64,000 nt of DNA, from contig CAZWMT010000012.1 of NCBI GenBank assembly GCA_964635055.1, forward strand, positions 75,244 through 139,243. Reading direction: 5' to 3'. Origin of the DNA: JAEUJM01 sp964635055 (GTDB lineage: Bacteria; Actinomycetota; Acidimicrobiia; Acidimicrobiales; DATDAH01). Below are positions 7,630 to 15,668 of the stretch, piece after piece. The translations under genes were made by a program, and so were the position numbers. The notes under the pieces are model-generated. The model saw only the letters and a program-made list of their open reading frames with translations. It made no database searches and was not told the origin of the DNA. Each line of letters opens with the position of its first letter. Positions within the stretch are counted from its first letter, which is position 1.

Positions 7630-8799
7630 ATGATCCACACACGAGGCCTCACCAGGCACTTCACCACCAAGGACCACGTCGTCGAGGCGGTCCGCGGCAT
7701 CGACGTCGACGTCAGCGAGGGCGAGCTGGTCGCCTTCCTCGGCCCCAACGGCGCCGGCAAGTCGACCACGCTGCGGATGCTCACCACGCTGCTGCGTCCC
7801 ACCTCGGGGACCGCCCGCGTGGCCGGCTGCGACGTGGTCGACGACCCCGAGGGCGTGCGCCGGCGCATCGGCTTCATCGGCCAGGGCAACGGTGCCAGCC
7901 ACAACCAGCGCGTGCGCGACGAGCTGGTGAACCAGGGCCGCTGCTACGGCCTGGCTCGGGGCGAGGCCGGCGAACGGGCCGACGAGCTGATGGCGTCGCT
8001 CGACCTCTCGCCGCTGGCCGGCCGGGTGGTCAAGACGCTCTCGGGCGGGCAGCGCCGCCGGCTCGACGTGGCCATCGGCATGGTGCACCGGCCCGGGCTC
8101 CTGTTCCTCGACGAGCCGTCCACCGGCCTCGACCCCCAGAACCGGGCCAACCTCAAGGAGCTGATCGAGCGCCTCCGGGTCGAGCACGGCACCACCATCG
8201 TGCTCACCACCCACTACCTCGACGAGGCCGACTCGCTGGCCGACCGGGTGGTGGTGATCGACCACGGCCGCGTCATCGCCGACGGCACGCCGGAGCACCT
8301 CAAGTCCGACCTGGTGGGCGATCGACTGGTGCTCACCGCCGTCGATGGACGTGGCGCCGCCCTGGTGGCTGCCGCGGTCGAGCGTCTCACCGAGCCCCTG
8401 CGGGTGCAGGTGATGGGGGCGGTGGTCGACGCCCGGGTGCGGGGCGCAACCACGCTCGCCCCCGTGCTGCTCCGGCACGTCGACGCCGCCGGCGTGGCGG
8501 TCGCCGCCGCCGAGGTGTCCCGCGCCACCCTCGACGACGTGTTCCTCACGCTGACGGGCCGCAGCCTGCGCGAGAGCGCGGTGGCCGACCCCGACGAGCC
8601 GACCGGTCCCGAGCCCGCCGGCGGCCGCGTGCCCACGTTCGACGACCTCCCCAGCAGCGACGGCATCAGGACCGCCGCCACCGACCACGCCGCTCCCACC
8701 GACCACCCCGCTCCCACCGACCACCCCGCTCCCACCGACCACGCCGCTCCCACCGACCCCGCCGGCACGACCGATCCCGCCCTCCTGGAGGCCTCATGA
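7630..8799 (+). CDS. ABC exporter ATP-binding protein (DrrA-like)
   Basis: A 389-aa ATPase with Walker A GPNGAGKST (about residues 37-45), signature LSGGQRRR (about 137), Walker B LLFLDEPSTGLDP (about 157-168) and the switch histidine in LTTHYLDEA. The C-terminal DUF4162-like extension (about 215-320) is typical of DrrA/daunorubicin-resistance ATPases. Past residue 340 comes a low-complexity tail with four APTDH-type repeats that the family does not need. The stop overlaps the permease start (ATGA), so ATPase and permease are translated together. Likely role: efflux of a hydrophobic compound or lipid, induced through the divergent WYL regulator. ATG 7630 (MIHTRGLTRHF) is the family start; the longer frame from 7588 would cross the operator. 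Confidence 0.92.
   Translation: MIHTRGLTRHFTTKDHVVEAVRGIDVDVSEGELVAFLGPNGAGKSTTLRMLTTLLRPTSGTARVAGCDVVDDPEGVRRRIGFIGQGNGASHNQRVRDELVNQGRCYGLARGEAGERADELMASLDLSPLAGRVVKTLSGGQRRRLDVAIGMVHRPGLLFLDEPSTGLDPQNRANLKELIERLRVEHGTTIVLTTHYLDEADSLADRVVVIDHGRVIADGTPEHLKSDLVGDRLVLTAVDGRGAALVAAAVERLTEPLRVQVMGAVVDARVRGATTLAPVLLRHVDAAGVAVAAAEVSRATLDDVFLTLTGRSLRESAVADPDEPTGPEPAGGRVPTFDDLPSSDGIRTAATDHAAPTDHPAPTDHPAPTDHAAPTDPAGTTDPALLEAS
8683..8754 (+). repeat. Four tandem 18-bp units in the ABC ATPase tail
   Basis: The unit GACCACNCCGCTCCCACC occurs four times without interruption at 8683, 8701, 8719 and 8737. It encodes DH(A/P)APT hexapeptides in the disordered tail of the ATPase. Near-identity of the units suggests recent slippage. 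Confidence 0.85.
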
Positions 8800-9557
8800 C
8801 CACCACCATGTTCACCGACACGTCCCTGGTCCTCACCCGCGAGCTCAAGCCGTTGGTGCGCGACCCCTTCTCGGTGATCTTCACCATGGTGCAGCCCCTG
8901 GTGTTCCTGGCCCTGTTCGGCCCGCTGCTGTCCGGCGTCACCGGGCTCGACACGGCCGACGCCCTGCAGTGGTTCGTGCCGGGGATCATCGTGATGTCCG
9001 CGCTGTTCGGCGCGTCGATGACGGGCTCGAACCTGCTGATGGAGATGCAGTCGGGCTCGCACGAGCGCATGCTGGTCACCCCGCTGCACCGCTCGTCGCT
9101 CCTCGTCGGCCGGGCGCTGAAGGAGATCGTGCCGGTGCTGATGCAGGCGGCGGTGATCGTCGCCGTGGTCATCCCGTTCGGCTTCCGATTCGAGCCGGCC
9201 GGCGCGCTGATCGGCATCGTGGTGGTGGCCACCTTCGCGGTGGGACTGGCCGGCCTGTCGTACTCGCTGGCCATCGCCACCAAGGGCAACGACTGGATCT
9301 TCTGGGCCGTGCAGCAGACCCTGATCTTCCCGTTGCTGCTGCTGGCCGGCATGCTGCTGCCCATCGACGAGGGGCCGGCGTGGCTCGAGTCGCTGTCGAA
9401 GCTGAACCCGCTCACCTACATCGTCGATGCCGAGCGCCTGCTGTTCGCCGGCGACATCGTCGAGTGGGACGTGGTCTGGGGTGCGGTCGCCGCGGCGCTG
9501 GTGCTGGCCGTCGGCCTCACGGTCGGCATCCGCTCGGTCCGCGCCGGCGCCGAGTAG
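8796..9557 (+). CDS. ABC-2 type permease (DrrB-like)
   Basis: A 253-aa integral membrane protein of the ABC-2 permease family, overlapping the ATPase gene by 4 bp (ATGA). Six hydrophobic segments are visible, among them VIFTMVQPLVFLALFGPLLS, PGIIVMSALFGASMTGSNLL, LMQAAVIVAVVIPFGF, GIVVVATFAVGLAGLSYSLA, LIFPLLLLAGMLLPI and AAALVLAVGLTVGI. The short conserved stretch RMLVTPLHRSSLLVGRALKE is the cytoplasmic coupling region of this family. With the ATPase it would form an exporter. A strong hairpin terminator follows at 9582. Confidence 0.92.
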   Translation: MTTTMFTDTSLVLTRELKPLVRDPFSVIFTMVQPLVFLALFGPLLSGVTGLDTADALQWFVPGIIVMSALFGASMTGSNLLMEMQSGSHERMLVTPLHRSSLLVGRALKEIVPVLMQAAVIVAVVIPFGFRFEPAGALIGIVVVATFAVGLAGLSYSLAIATKGNDWIFWAVQQTLIFPLLLLAGMLLPIDEGPAWLESLSKLNPLTYIVDAERLLFAGDIVEWDVVWGAVAAALVLAVGLTVGIRSVRAGAE

Positions 9558-9581
9558 CCGACCGCTGATCCAGTCATTCCC

Positions 9582-9618
9582 GAGGCAATGGCGCGCGCCG
9601 AGCGCGCGCCATTGCCTC
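9582..9618. terminator. 17-bp perfect hairpin terminator between convergent genes
   Basis: A perfect 17-bp stem (9582-9598 and 9602-9618) with a CGA loop lies between the permease stop and the opposing SRPBCC-type gene. No U-run follows. The stem base, GGCAATGG...CCATTGCC followed by TCGA, resembles the hairpins at 48806 and 62992. Confidence 0.8.
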
Positions 9619-9645
9619 GACTTCGTCGGTGATGGGGCCGTGAGC

Positions 9646-10113
9646 TCAGTGCTGGCCGCTGGACTCGGCGGCCTCGCGCAGGACCGCGTTGCGGGTCTCG
9701 AGCACCCTGGTCATGTAGCGCCGAAGGACCAGCCGGTCGACGAGGGCGCCCAGCGGGCCGAGGGGGCTGCGGAAATCCACGACGTCACGCATCACCGTGT
9801 GGCCGTCGGCCTCCTCGAAGCGGTGCTCGTGGCGCCATTCGCCGAACGGGCCCCGCACCTGCTGGTCGACGAAGATCCTGGGCCGGTCGTACTCGGCGAT
9901 CCGGGAGGTCATCCGGAACGGCACGCCGACGTGCCATGCCCTCCAGGTGACCTCCTCGCCCGGGCCGGTGTCGCAGCGGCGCTCATCGAGCAGCTCGAGT
10001 TCGTTGACAAACGCATGCACCTCCTCATCGGGCGCCGCCCAGCCGAACCGGCCCTCCTCGTCCTCGAAGTACCCGTCGAGCGAGCTGAGCACCGCAGCGA
10101 CCAACTTGGCCAT
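9646..10113 (-). CDS. Chimeric DHFR/RibD-like N-terminus joined to SRPBCC domain
   Basis: A 155-aa reading frame that looks like two genes fused. Residues 1-40 (MAKLVAAVLSSLDGYFEDEE, then GWAAPDEEVHAFVNELE) match the first strand and helix of the RibD-C/dihydrofolate reductase-like family. From about residue 53 (GPGEEVTWRAWHVG, MTSRIAEYDRPRIFVDQQV, then FRSPLGPLGALVDRLVLRRY) it matches the C-terminal two thirds of an SRPBCC ligand-binding protein. The DHFR C-terminus and the SRPBCC N-terminus are both absent, as a deletion between two neighbouring genes would produce. Neither fold is complete, so function is doubtful. The ATG at 10113 is the natural start of the DHFR part. Confidence 0.7.
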   Translation of the reverse strand: MAKLVAAVLSSLDGYFEDEEGRFGWAAPDEEVHAFVNELELLDERRCDTGPGEEVTWRAWHVGVPFRMTSRIAEYDRPRIFVDQQVRGPFGEWRHEHRFEEADGHTVMRDVVDFRSPLGPLGALVDRLVLRRYMTRVLETRNAVLREAAESSGQH

Positions 10114-10301
10114 CTCCACTCCGATCCGGTCGTCACCACGCAGTACATCCCACGACCTGAGACCGCGACCCGCTCGCGAGATCATCGGTCACCTGGGCCC
10201 AGCGGGGCAGGCGTACCGGCACCGTCGGTCTTCGCGCCCAGCCGTCAGGCACCGCTCCGTTCGGGCCATTTCCTGTCAGACCCCCTTCGTACGATCAACC
10301 C

Positions 10302-11594
10302 ATGTCCGATCCGGTCGCCGAGAGCCGACAAGCGCTGGAAGGGCTCGCCGGTGAGGACCGGCGGGGATGGTCCGCCGCGGCCCGCGCCGACCGGGTGCGC
10401 GACCTGGCCGGGCTGGCCGAACGCACCCAAGCCGCACTGCTACAGGCGGTCGTCGAGTGGGACGCCGGTGACGACTGGGCCCTCGACGGGCAACTCTCCG
10501 CGCCCAGTTGGCTGGCCTGGCAGGCGCCCATGACCAAGACCACCGGGTCCCGCCTCGTCGACGACGCCCGCTTCGCGGCCCGCCACCCCGACATCGCCGC
10601 GGCCCTCGCCGACGGGGCCATCACCGGTGCTCACCTCACCGCCATGGCCCGCGCCGAACACCACCACGAAACCGAGTTCGACCTCTGCCAGGACTCCCTC
10701 CTCGAGTCGGCCCGCGACATGTGCCCCACCGACTTCGCCGCGGTGTGCCGCAACTGGGCCCACCTGGTCGACGACCGCGCCCCCCGAGACCACACCCGCC
10801 GCGGGTTCCGCATCCGCGAACTCCTCGACGGCTGGGGTGTCCCCGACGGGCTGTTGGACCCCGAGACCGTCGCCCTGTGGAAACGCTGCGCCAAAGACCT
10901 CGCACCCCCCGACCCCCCCGACCTGCCCGAAGGGCCCCGCACCGCCAACCAACGCGGCGCCGACGCCTTCGCCGACCTGTTGCGCCGCCACCTCCGCGGC
11001 CACACCGGCGACGCCCCCTCCACCACCGCCGATGTCGTGGTCGACTCCGACACCCTCACCCGCCACCGCTTCGCCAAGTTCCTCCACCCCGACCAGCGGG
11101 TCCCCCACGACCCCAACTGGGAGACCAGCCGCATCGACGGCCTCCCCCTGGGCCTACGCGACGCCGAACGGCTCCTGTGCGACAGCCCCATCGGCGCGCT
11201 CATCGTCGACCGGACCGGCGAGATCCTCGACGTCGGCCGCCAAGACCGCTACTACAACCGGGCGCAACGACGCGGCATGGCCCGCCGCGACGGCCCATGT
11301 TGCCCCTGGCCCGGCTGCGACCGACCCTACGAATGGCTCGACGGCCACCACCTCGACTTCTGGCACGCCCACCACGGCGACACCGACATCGACCGCGGCT
11401 GTTTGCTCTGCCGCCGACACCACGTCCTGGTGCACAACGGCGGCTGGACCTTCGCACGCGACCCCGACACCGGCATCTACACCGCCACCAGCCCCGACGG
11501 CCGCACCTACACCAACGACCCCCGCACCAAACACCAACCCCCACCAACCACCACCAACACCAACACCAACGCCCGAGCCCCCGCCCTCTGCTGA
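10302..11594 (+). CDS. DUF222 / HNH endonuclease-domain protein (13E12-like)
   Basis: A 430-aa protein of the actinobacterial DUF222 plus HNH family. DUF222 occupies about residues 20-300 (GHLTAMAR-type helices, LLDPETVALWKRCAKDL, then the acidic/basic stretch around ILDVGRQDRYYNRAQRRGMA). The HNH module follows, with zinc cysteines in CCPWPGCDRP, catalytic histidines in DGHHLDFWHAHHGDTD, and CLLCRRHHVLVHNGGW. These proteins are multicopy in many actinomycetes and may be mobile or homing nucleases; the physiological role is unsettled. The C-terminus is Thr/Pro/Asn-rich. The coding strand is strongly C-biased, giving long spurious open frames on both strands. Confidence 0.88.
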   Translation: MSDPVAESRQALEGLAGEDRRGWSAAARADRVRDLAGLAERTQAALLQAVVEWDAGDDWALDGQLSAPSWLAWQAPMTKTTGSRLVDDARFAARHPDIAAALADGAITGAHLTAMARAEHHHETEFDLCQDSLLESARDMCPTDFAAVCRNWAHLVDDRAPRDHTRRGFRIRELLDGWGVPDGLLDPETVALWKRCAKDLAPPDPPDLPEGPRTANQRGADAFADLLRRHLRGHTGDAPSTTADVVVDSDTLTRHRFAKFLHPDQRVPHDPNWETSRIDGLPLGLRDAERLLCDSPIGALIVDRTGEILDVGRQDRYYNRAQRRGMARRDGPCCPWPGCDRPYEWLDGHHLDFWHAHHGDTDIDRGCLLCRRHHVLVHNGGWTFARDPDTGIYTATSPDGRTYTNDPRTKHQPPPTTTNTNTNARAPALC

Positions 11595-11987
11595 ACTCGG
11601 CGGGCGAGTGTCCTCCACCTCGAGGGCAGAGCCCCGACGTCGGCCATCCCGGCTACGCCACAGGCCGGCGACGGCGATCGCCAGCAACGTCACGACCCTG
11701 ATCGCGACCCATGCTCCCGAGCCGCGGACGAAAACGACGCGGGCGGCGACGTCGCGTCCGGCGTCGCCGCCGCGACTCGGCGCCGGCGACCGGGCGCGTC
11801 GATGGACCGTCCGCGTCGCCGCGTACAGAGCGCTCTGGGCGCCACCAGGATCGGTGGCCACCGTGTCCCGCGACGCCGACAGCGACAGCGACAGCCACAG
11901 CGACAGGTTCGTGGCCGACCCGACGGAAAGCGCTCCGCCACGTCGTGAGATCGACGGGGTGGAGCTTCGATCGGCGACTTCGGGCGA
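11595..11987. other. No recognisable gene; degenerate-looking spacer
   Basis: Open frames exist on both strands but read as low-complexity Arg/Ala/Ser-rich peptides without a recognisable domain. A short GACAGC-type repeat tract occurs at about 11877-11907. The stretch separates the DUF222-HNH gene from the frameshifted remnant and is most simply decayed sequence. I see no RNA gene or clear promoter in it. Confidence 0.5.
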
Positions 11988-12349
11988 TCAACTCGCGACC
12001 GACAGGACCTTCTCACGGTCGACGGTCGTGAGCGCCACGTCGTAGCGGTCCGTCAATTCAGTGGTACGTGGGTACTCCGTGTCGCAGGCAACCACCAACG
12101 AACGCACTCGGCTACCCATCAGCGGATTGCCACCGTCGGCTTCGGCGAGGCTGCGGTACTTGATGGCCTGATGAATGCCGACGCAGATGTTCTGCTCACC
12201 GGCGACCTCGACCTCGACCTCCGTTCGGTCAGGCAGGTGATCGGAAACGGCGCCGCCTCCAGGTCCGCCGTGACGAGATCGAGGACCATCGCCTTGGCCT
12301 CGTCCTTGCGCACGGCGAACGCCACGGCGTTCGTCCTGGCGGCGAGCAC
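11988..12349 (-). pseudogene. Frameshifted remnant of a conserved hypothetical (possible PD-(D/E)XK-like) gene
   Basis: Two overlapping frames on the minus strand form one sensible protein only when joined. The first (from ATG 12349) reads MLAARTNAVAFAVRKDEAKA and continues to about 12245. The next frame then reads DRTEVEVEVAGEQNICVGIH, QAIKYRSLAEADGG and SLVVACDTEYPRTTELTDRY to the stop at 11988. The E-V-E-V...I-H-Q-A-I-K-Y-R pattern resembles the end of a restriction-endonuclease-like core in hypothetical proteins, but this is tentative. A one-base indel near 12240-12250 separates the frames, and the protein also seems short at the N-terminus. It could be a true pseudogene or a sequence error. 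Confidence 0.6.
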
Positions 12350-12369
12350 GATCCAAGTCTCGGGGACTG

Positions 12370-12402
12370 CTCAGGGCGTCCTGAGGATGCTCTGAGGGTT
12401 CG
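12370..12402 (+). promoter_or_regulatory. Three 11-bp direct repeats, OmpR/PhoB-type binding site
   Basis: CTCAGGGCGTC, CTGAGGATGCT and CTGAGGGTTCG follow one another at exact 11-bp spacing and share CTSAGG. Such tandem 11-bp direct repeats are the usual binding layout of winged-helix OmpR/PhoB-family response regulators. They end 16 bp before the ATG at 12419, so they overlap the promoter of the Ser/Thr-rich protein gene. Confidence 0.6.
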
Positions 12403-12418
12403 GCCCGACCATGCAGCC

Positions 12419-12889
12419 ATGGACACCAACCCCGCCCCCATCCCCACCCCCGAGCGCCCGCAGGCGGCGGCGTCCGCCTCGCTGCCGCCGGCCCGCACAC
12501 CCCACGCCCCCCGCAGGAAGCGGCGCCACCCCGCCAAGCGGGCCCGCAAGGTGGCCACCGTGGTCAGCGGCACCGCCGCCGTCCTGATGATGGGCGGCAT
12601 GGCCTACAACGCCGGCCAGTCGGCCGACACCTCCACGACGGCCTCGGCCAGCGTGGCGTCGTCCACCGACAGCTCGAACACCGCCACCGTGTCGGACACG
12701 AGCTCGAGCGACACCTCCTCGTCGGCGACCGCGACCGACACCAGCTCGACCGACACCAGCTCGAGCAGCGCCGGCAACTCGTTCGGCGACAGCTCGGACA
12801 CCAGCTCGTCCGAGACCAGCTCGTCGAGCGCCACCGCCACCGCGGCCACGCCCACGGCCACCGCCGACACCTCGACCACCGGCAGCTGA
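12419..12889 (+). CDS. Membrane-anchored Ser/Thr-rich low-complexity protein
   Basis: A 156-aa protein. Residues 1-45 are Pro/Ala-rich and end in a basic stop-transfer-like stretch (RRKRRHPAKRARK). Residues 46-62 are hydrophobic (VATVVSGTAAVLMMGGMAYN), and the remainder is almost wholly Ser, Thr, Asp and Ala. The outside part looks like a glycosylation-prone or disordered stalk. The following gene is a GT39-type glycosyltransferase, so it could be a glycosylated substrate, but that is inference. A three-unit 11-bp direct repeat just upstream suggests response-regulator control. I do not recognise a family. Confidence 0.7.
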   Translation: MDTNPAPIPTPERPQAAASASLPPARTPHAPRRKRRHPAKRARKVATVVSGTAAVLMMGGMAYNAGQSADTSTTASASVASSTDSSNTATVSDTSSSDTSSSATATDTSSTDTSSSSAGNSFGDSSDTSSSETSSSSATATAATPTATADTSTTGS

Positions 12890-13250
12890 GACGCCCGGTA
12901 GCTGAGACAGCCGGCATCTGAGACGGACGAGGCCGCTCGGGCCCGACCGCTCGACACTGCCGCCGCTACCACCCCGATCGGACGGCAACCCGCAGGCCCC
13001 AACGCTACTGACACCCGACAGGCCCGACCCGACCCACCGACACCCGCGCCGATCCGGCGCCTCGACCGACCGGCACCCGCCCGACTGACACCCCCACCGT
13101 CCAACCTCCGCACTCACAGACCCGACACCCAACTCCAGCGACACCCGACACCCGGCACCCGGCACTCCCGCACCCGACACTCCCGCACCCGGCACCCCGC
13201 GCTCCCCGACCCACCGACCACCGACCACCACGACCAAGGGACAGACCACG
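12890..13250 (+). other. C-rich, G-poor spacer with short tandem repeats; possible Rho-utilisation leader
   Basis: This 361-bp gap has no gene. From about 13000 the + strand is very rich in C and A and poor in G, with repeated ACCCGACAC / CCCGGCAC / CTCCCGCACC units around 13120-13210. RNA from this strand would be nearly unstructured and C-rich, the composition of Rho loading sites. It may end transcription from the previous gene or serve as a long 5' leader for the GT39 gene. An AAGGGA Shine-Dalgarno-like motif precedes ATG 13251. Confidence 0.5.
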
Positions 13251-15341
13251 ATGACGATCACCGAAGCGCCACCCGACCACCGCACCGACGACGGCCTCGG
13301 CGGCGCCGGCACGGAGACGGTGGGCGACGTTCCCGCCGGCGGCGTCACGGGCGACGACCGGGCCGACGCCACCCAGCCGCCCGAGCCCACCCTCCCCTCG
13401 GGAGAGGGCTCGCCGTGGCGGGACCGCTTCCACGCCCCCACCCGCTCGGGCTGGATCACCATCGGCATCGCCCTGCTGGCCGCGGTGCTCTACACGTGGG
13501 GCCTCGGACAGGCCGGCGTGGCCAACGACTACTACACCGCTGCGGTCAAGGCCATGAGCACGAGCTGGAAGGCCTTCTTCTACGGCTCGATCGACGCCGG
13601 CAGCTTCATCACCGTCGACAAGCCCCCCGCCGCCCTGTGGGTGATGGCGCTCTCGGCGCGCCTGTTCGGCTTCTCGACCTGGTCGATGCTGCTGCCCCAG
13701 GCCGCCGCCGGCGTGGGCTCGGTGCTCATCGTGCACCGGCTCGTGCGCGAGTGGATGGGCAACGTGGCCGCCCACCTGGCCGCACTGGCGCTGGCGGTGA
13801 CGCCCGTGGCGGTCGTGATGTTCCGCTACAACAACCCCGACGCCCTGCTCACCCTGCTGGGCCTCGGCGCGGCCTGGGCCATGTGGGTGGCGCTGAAGAC
13901 CGGCCGCACCCGCTGGCTGGTCGTGGCCGCCGCGCTCGTCGGCCTGGCCTTCGAGACCAAGATGCTGCAGGCCTTCGTGATCCTGCCCGCCTTCATCGGC
14001 GTGTACCTGCTGGCCGGGCCCCCCAAGCTGGGCAAGCGCCTCTGGCAGCTCGCCGTCGCCGCGGTCACCGTCGTGGTGTCCGCCGGCTGGTGGGTCGCCA
14101 TCGTGGCCCTGGTCCCCGCCTCGTCCCGCCCCTACATCGGCAGCACCACCGACAACTCCATCCTCAGCCTGGTCTTCGGCTACAACGGCCTGTCTCGCCT
14201 CTTCGGCGGTGAAGGCCCGGGTAGCGGCAGTGGTCCCACGGGTGGCGGCGGTCCCGCCGGTGGCGGCGGCGGCGGGATGGCCGGCTTCGGCGGCGCCGTG
14301 AGCTGGCTGCGCATGTTCAACAGCGAGATCGGCGGCCAGGTGGCCTGGCTGATCCCGATCGCCCTGCTCGGCCTGGCCGCCGGCCTCTGGCTGACCCGCC
14401 GGGCGGGGCGGACCGACCTCACCCGCGCCGGCTGGCTGCTCTGGGGCGGCTGGGCCGTCATCTCGATGGTGGTGTTCAGCCGGGCCGAAGGGATCTTCCA
14501 CCCCTACTACACGGTGCAGCTGGCCCCCGCGATCGCCGCCCTGGCCGGCGCCGGCGCCGTCGCCCTCTGGCAGCTCGGCCGCCGCTACCACGCCATGCGG
14601 GTCGCACTGCCCCTGGCCGTGGTGGCCACGGCCGCCTGGGCGGTGGTGCTGCTGGGCCGCACCCCCGACTTCGCCCCCTGGCTGTCGCCCCTGATCATCG
14701 CCGGCGCCGCGCTGGGCGCCGCCGGGCTGTGGGTGGGCGCCACCCTGCGCCACCGCACCGTCACGCTGGGGGCGGCCACCGTCGCCGGCCTCACCCTGCT
14801 GGCCGGGCCCACCGCCTACGCCCTCACCACCGTCGCCAACCCGTCCAGCGGCTCGCTGGCCTCGGCCGGGCCCAGTTCCGCCGGCACCGGCTTCCCCGGT
14901 GGCGGCGGCCCCGGGGGCGCCGGCGGGCCCGGCGGCTCGACGGCGACCTCGATCGACGGCGACACCGAGCTGGTGGCCTACCTGGAGGCCAACCAGGGCG
15001 ACGCCACCTGGCTGGTGGCCGCCTTCAGCTCCCACGCCTCGAGCCCGATCATCATCGCCACCGACCAGCCGGTGATGACCATCGGCGGCTTCAACGGCCA
15101 GGACCCCGCTCCCACCCTCGAGCAGTTCCAGCAGTACGTGGCCAGCGGCGAGCTGCGCTACGTGCTGGTCGATGCCACGGGCGGCGGCTTCGGTCCGGGA
15201 GGCGGCGGGCCCGGCGGTGCGGGCACGACCTCGGAGATCTCCACCTGGGTCACCCAGAACGGCACCGCCGTTGACGCCTCCGCCTACGGCGGCGCCACCA
15301 CCGGGACCCTCTACGACCTGTCCGCCCTGGCCACCGGCTGA
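13251..15341 (+). CDS. GT39-family (ArnT/PMT-like) membrane glycosyltransferase
   Basis: A 696-aa polytopic membrane protein related to ArnT/YkcB-type glycosyltransferases, which move a sugar from a polyprenyl-phosphate donor to an acceptor outside the membrane. After an N-terminal cytoplasmic tail, the first membrane span leads into the conserved outside loop GLGQAGVANDYYTAAVKAMS. Then come SFITVDKPPAALWVMALSAR, YNNPDALLTLLGLGAAW and FETKMLQAFVILPAFIG, all typical. About ten further hydrophobic segments follow. Two Gly/Pro-rich inserts (about residues 322-345 and 542-565) and an outside C-terminal domain complete the chain (ATSIDGDTELVAYLEANQGD, FNGQDPAPTLEQFQQYV). Its neighbours are an anchored Ser/Thr-rich protein and a DUF5666 protein, both possible glycosylation substrates. 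Confidence 0.88.
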   Translation: MTITEAPPDHRTDDGLGGAGTETVGDVPAGGVTGDDRADATQPPEPTLPSGEGSPWRDRFHAPTRSGWITIGIALLAAVLYTWGLGQAGVANDYYTAAVKAMSTSWKAFFYGSIDAGSFITVDKPPAALWVMALSARLFGFSTWSMLLPQAAAGVGSVLIVHRLVREWMGNVAAHLAALALAVTPVAVVMFRYNNPDALLTLLGLGAAWAMWVALKTGRTRWLVVAAALVGLAFETKMLQAFVILPAFIGVYLLAGPPKLGKRLWQLAVAAVTVVVSAGWWVAIVALVPASSRPYIGSTTDNSILSLVFGYNGLSRLFGGEGPGSGSGPTGGGGPAGGGGGGMAGFGGAVSWLRMFNSEIGGQVAWLIPIALLGLAAGLWLTRRAGRTDLTRAGWLLWGGWAVISMVVFSRAEGIFHPYYTVQLAPAIAALAGAGAVALWQLGRRYHAMRVALPLAVVATAAWAVVLLGRTPDFAPWLSPLIIAGAALGAAGLWVGATLRHRTVTLGAATVAGLTLLAGPTAYALTTVANPSSGSLASAGPSSAGTGFPGGGGPGGAGGPGGSTATSIDGDTELVAYLEANQGDATWLVAAFSSHASSPIIIATDQPVMTIGGFNGQDPAPTLEQFQQYVASGELRYVLVDATGGGFGPGGGGPGGAGTTSEISTWVTQNGTAVDASAYGGATTGTLYDLSALATG

Positions 15342-15668
15342 GGGGCCTGCCACACCACCGCCCCAGACCCGACCAGCGTCCCGATACCGACCACCGACCA
15401 CCGACCACCCCGAGGCCCGATCACCGCCCGCCACCGACAACCCCGGAGCATCCATCACCGACCCACCCACCGACCCGAGGCACCCATCACCCCGAAGCAC
15501 CCACCACCCCGAAGCACCCACCACCCAGCTCCGACACCAGCCACCGATCCCCGGAAGGAGGAACCGACCCCGACCACCACCCCTGACACAGCACCCGCAA
15601 CTCGAACCAGAACCCCGCACCACCCCCCAACCAACCCCGAACAACCCGAACCCCCGAAAGGACCAACC
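15342..15668 (+). other. Second C-rich, G-poor spacer ahead of the DUF5666 gene
   Basis: This 327-bp stretch has no gene. The + strand again is strikingly C/A-rich and G-poor, with repeats such as ACCGACCACCGACCACC and CACCCCGAAGCACCCACC. Composition and position mirror the spacer at 12890-13250, so the two genes share an unusual leader type, compatible with Rho-dependent control. A clear Shine-Dalgarno (AAAGGA) precedes ATG 15669. Confidence 0.5.

Noticed and set aside
10508..12045. Long open frames alternative to the DUF222-HNH gene
   Set aside because: They are Pro/Arg/Thr-rich shadow frames of the C-biased coding strand; only the 10302 frame carries HNH motifs.
12119..12349. A complete 76-aa gene
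   Set aside because: Its second half is out of frame relative to the conserved-looking continuation in the neighbouring frame, so it is treated as part of a frameshifted remnant.
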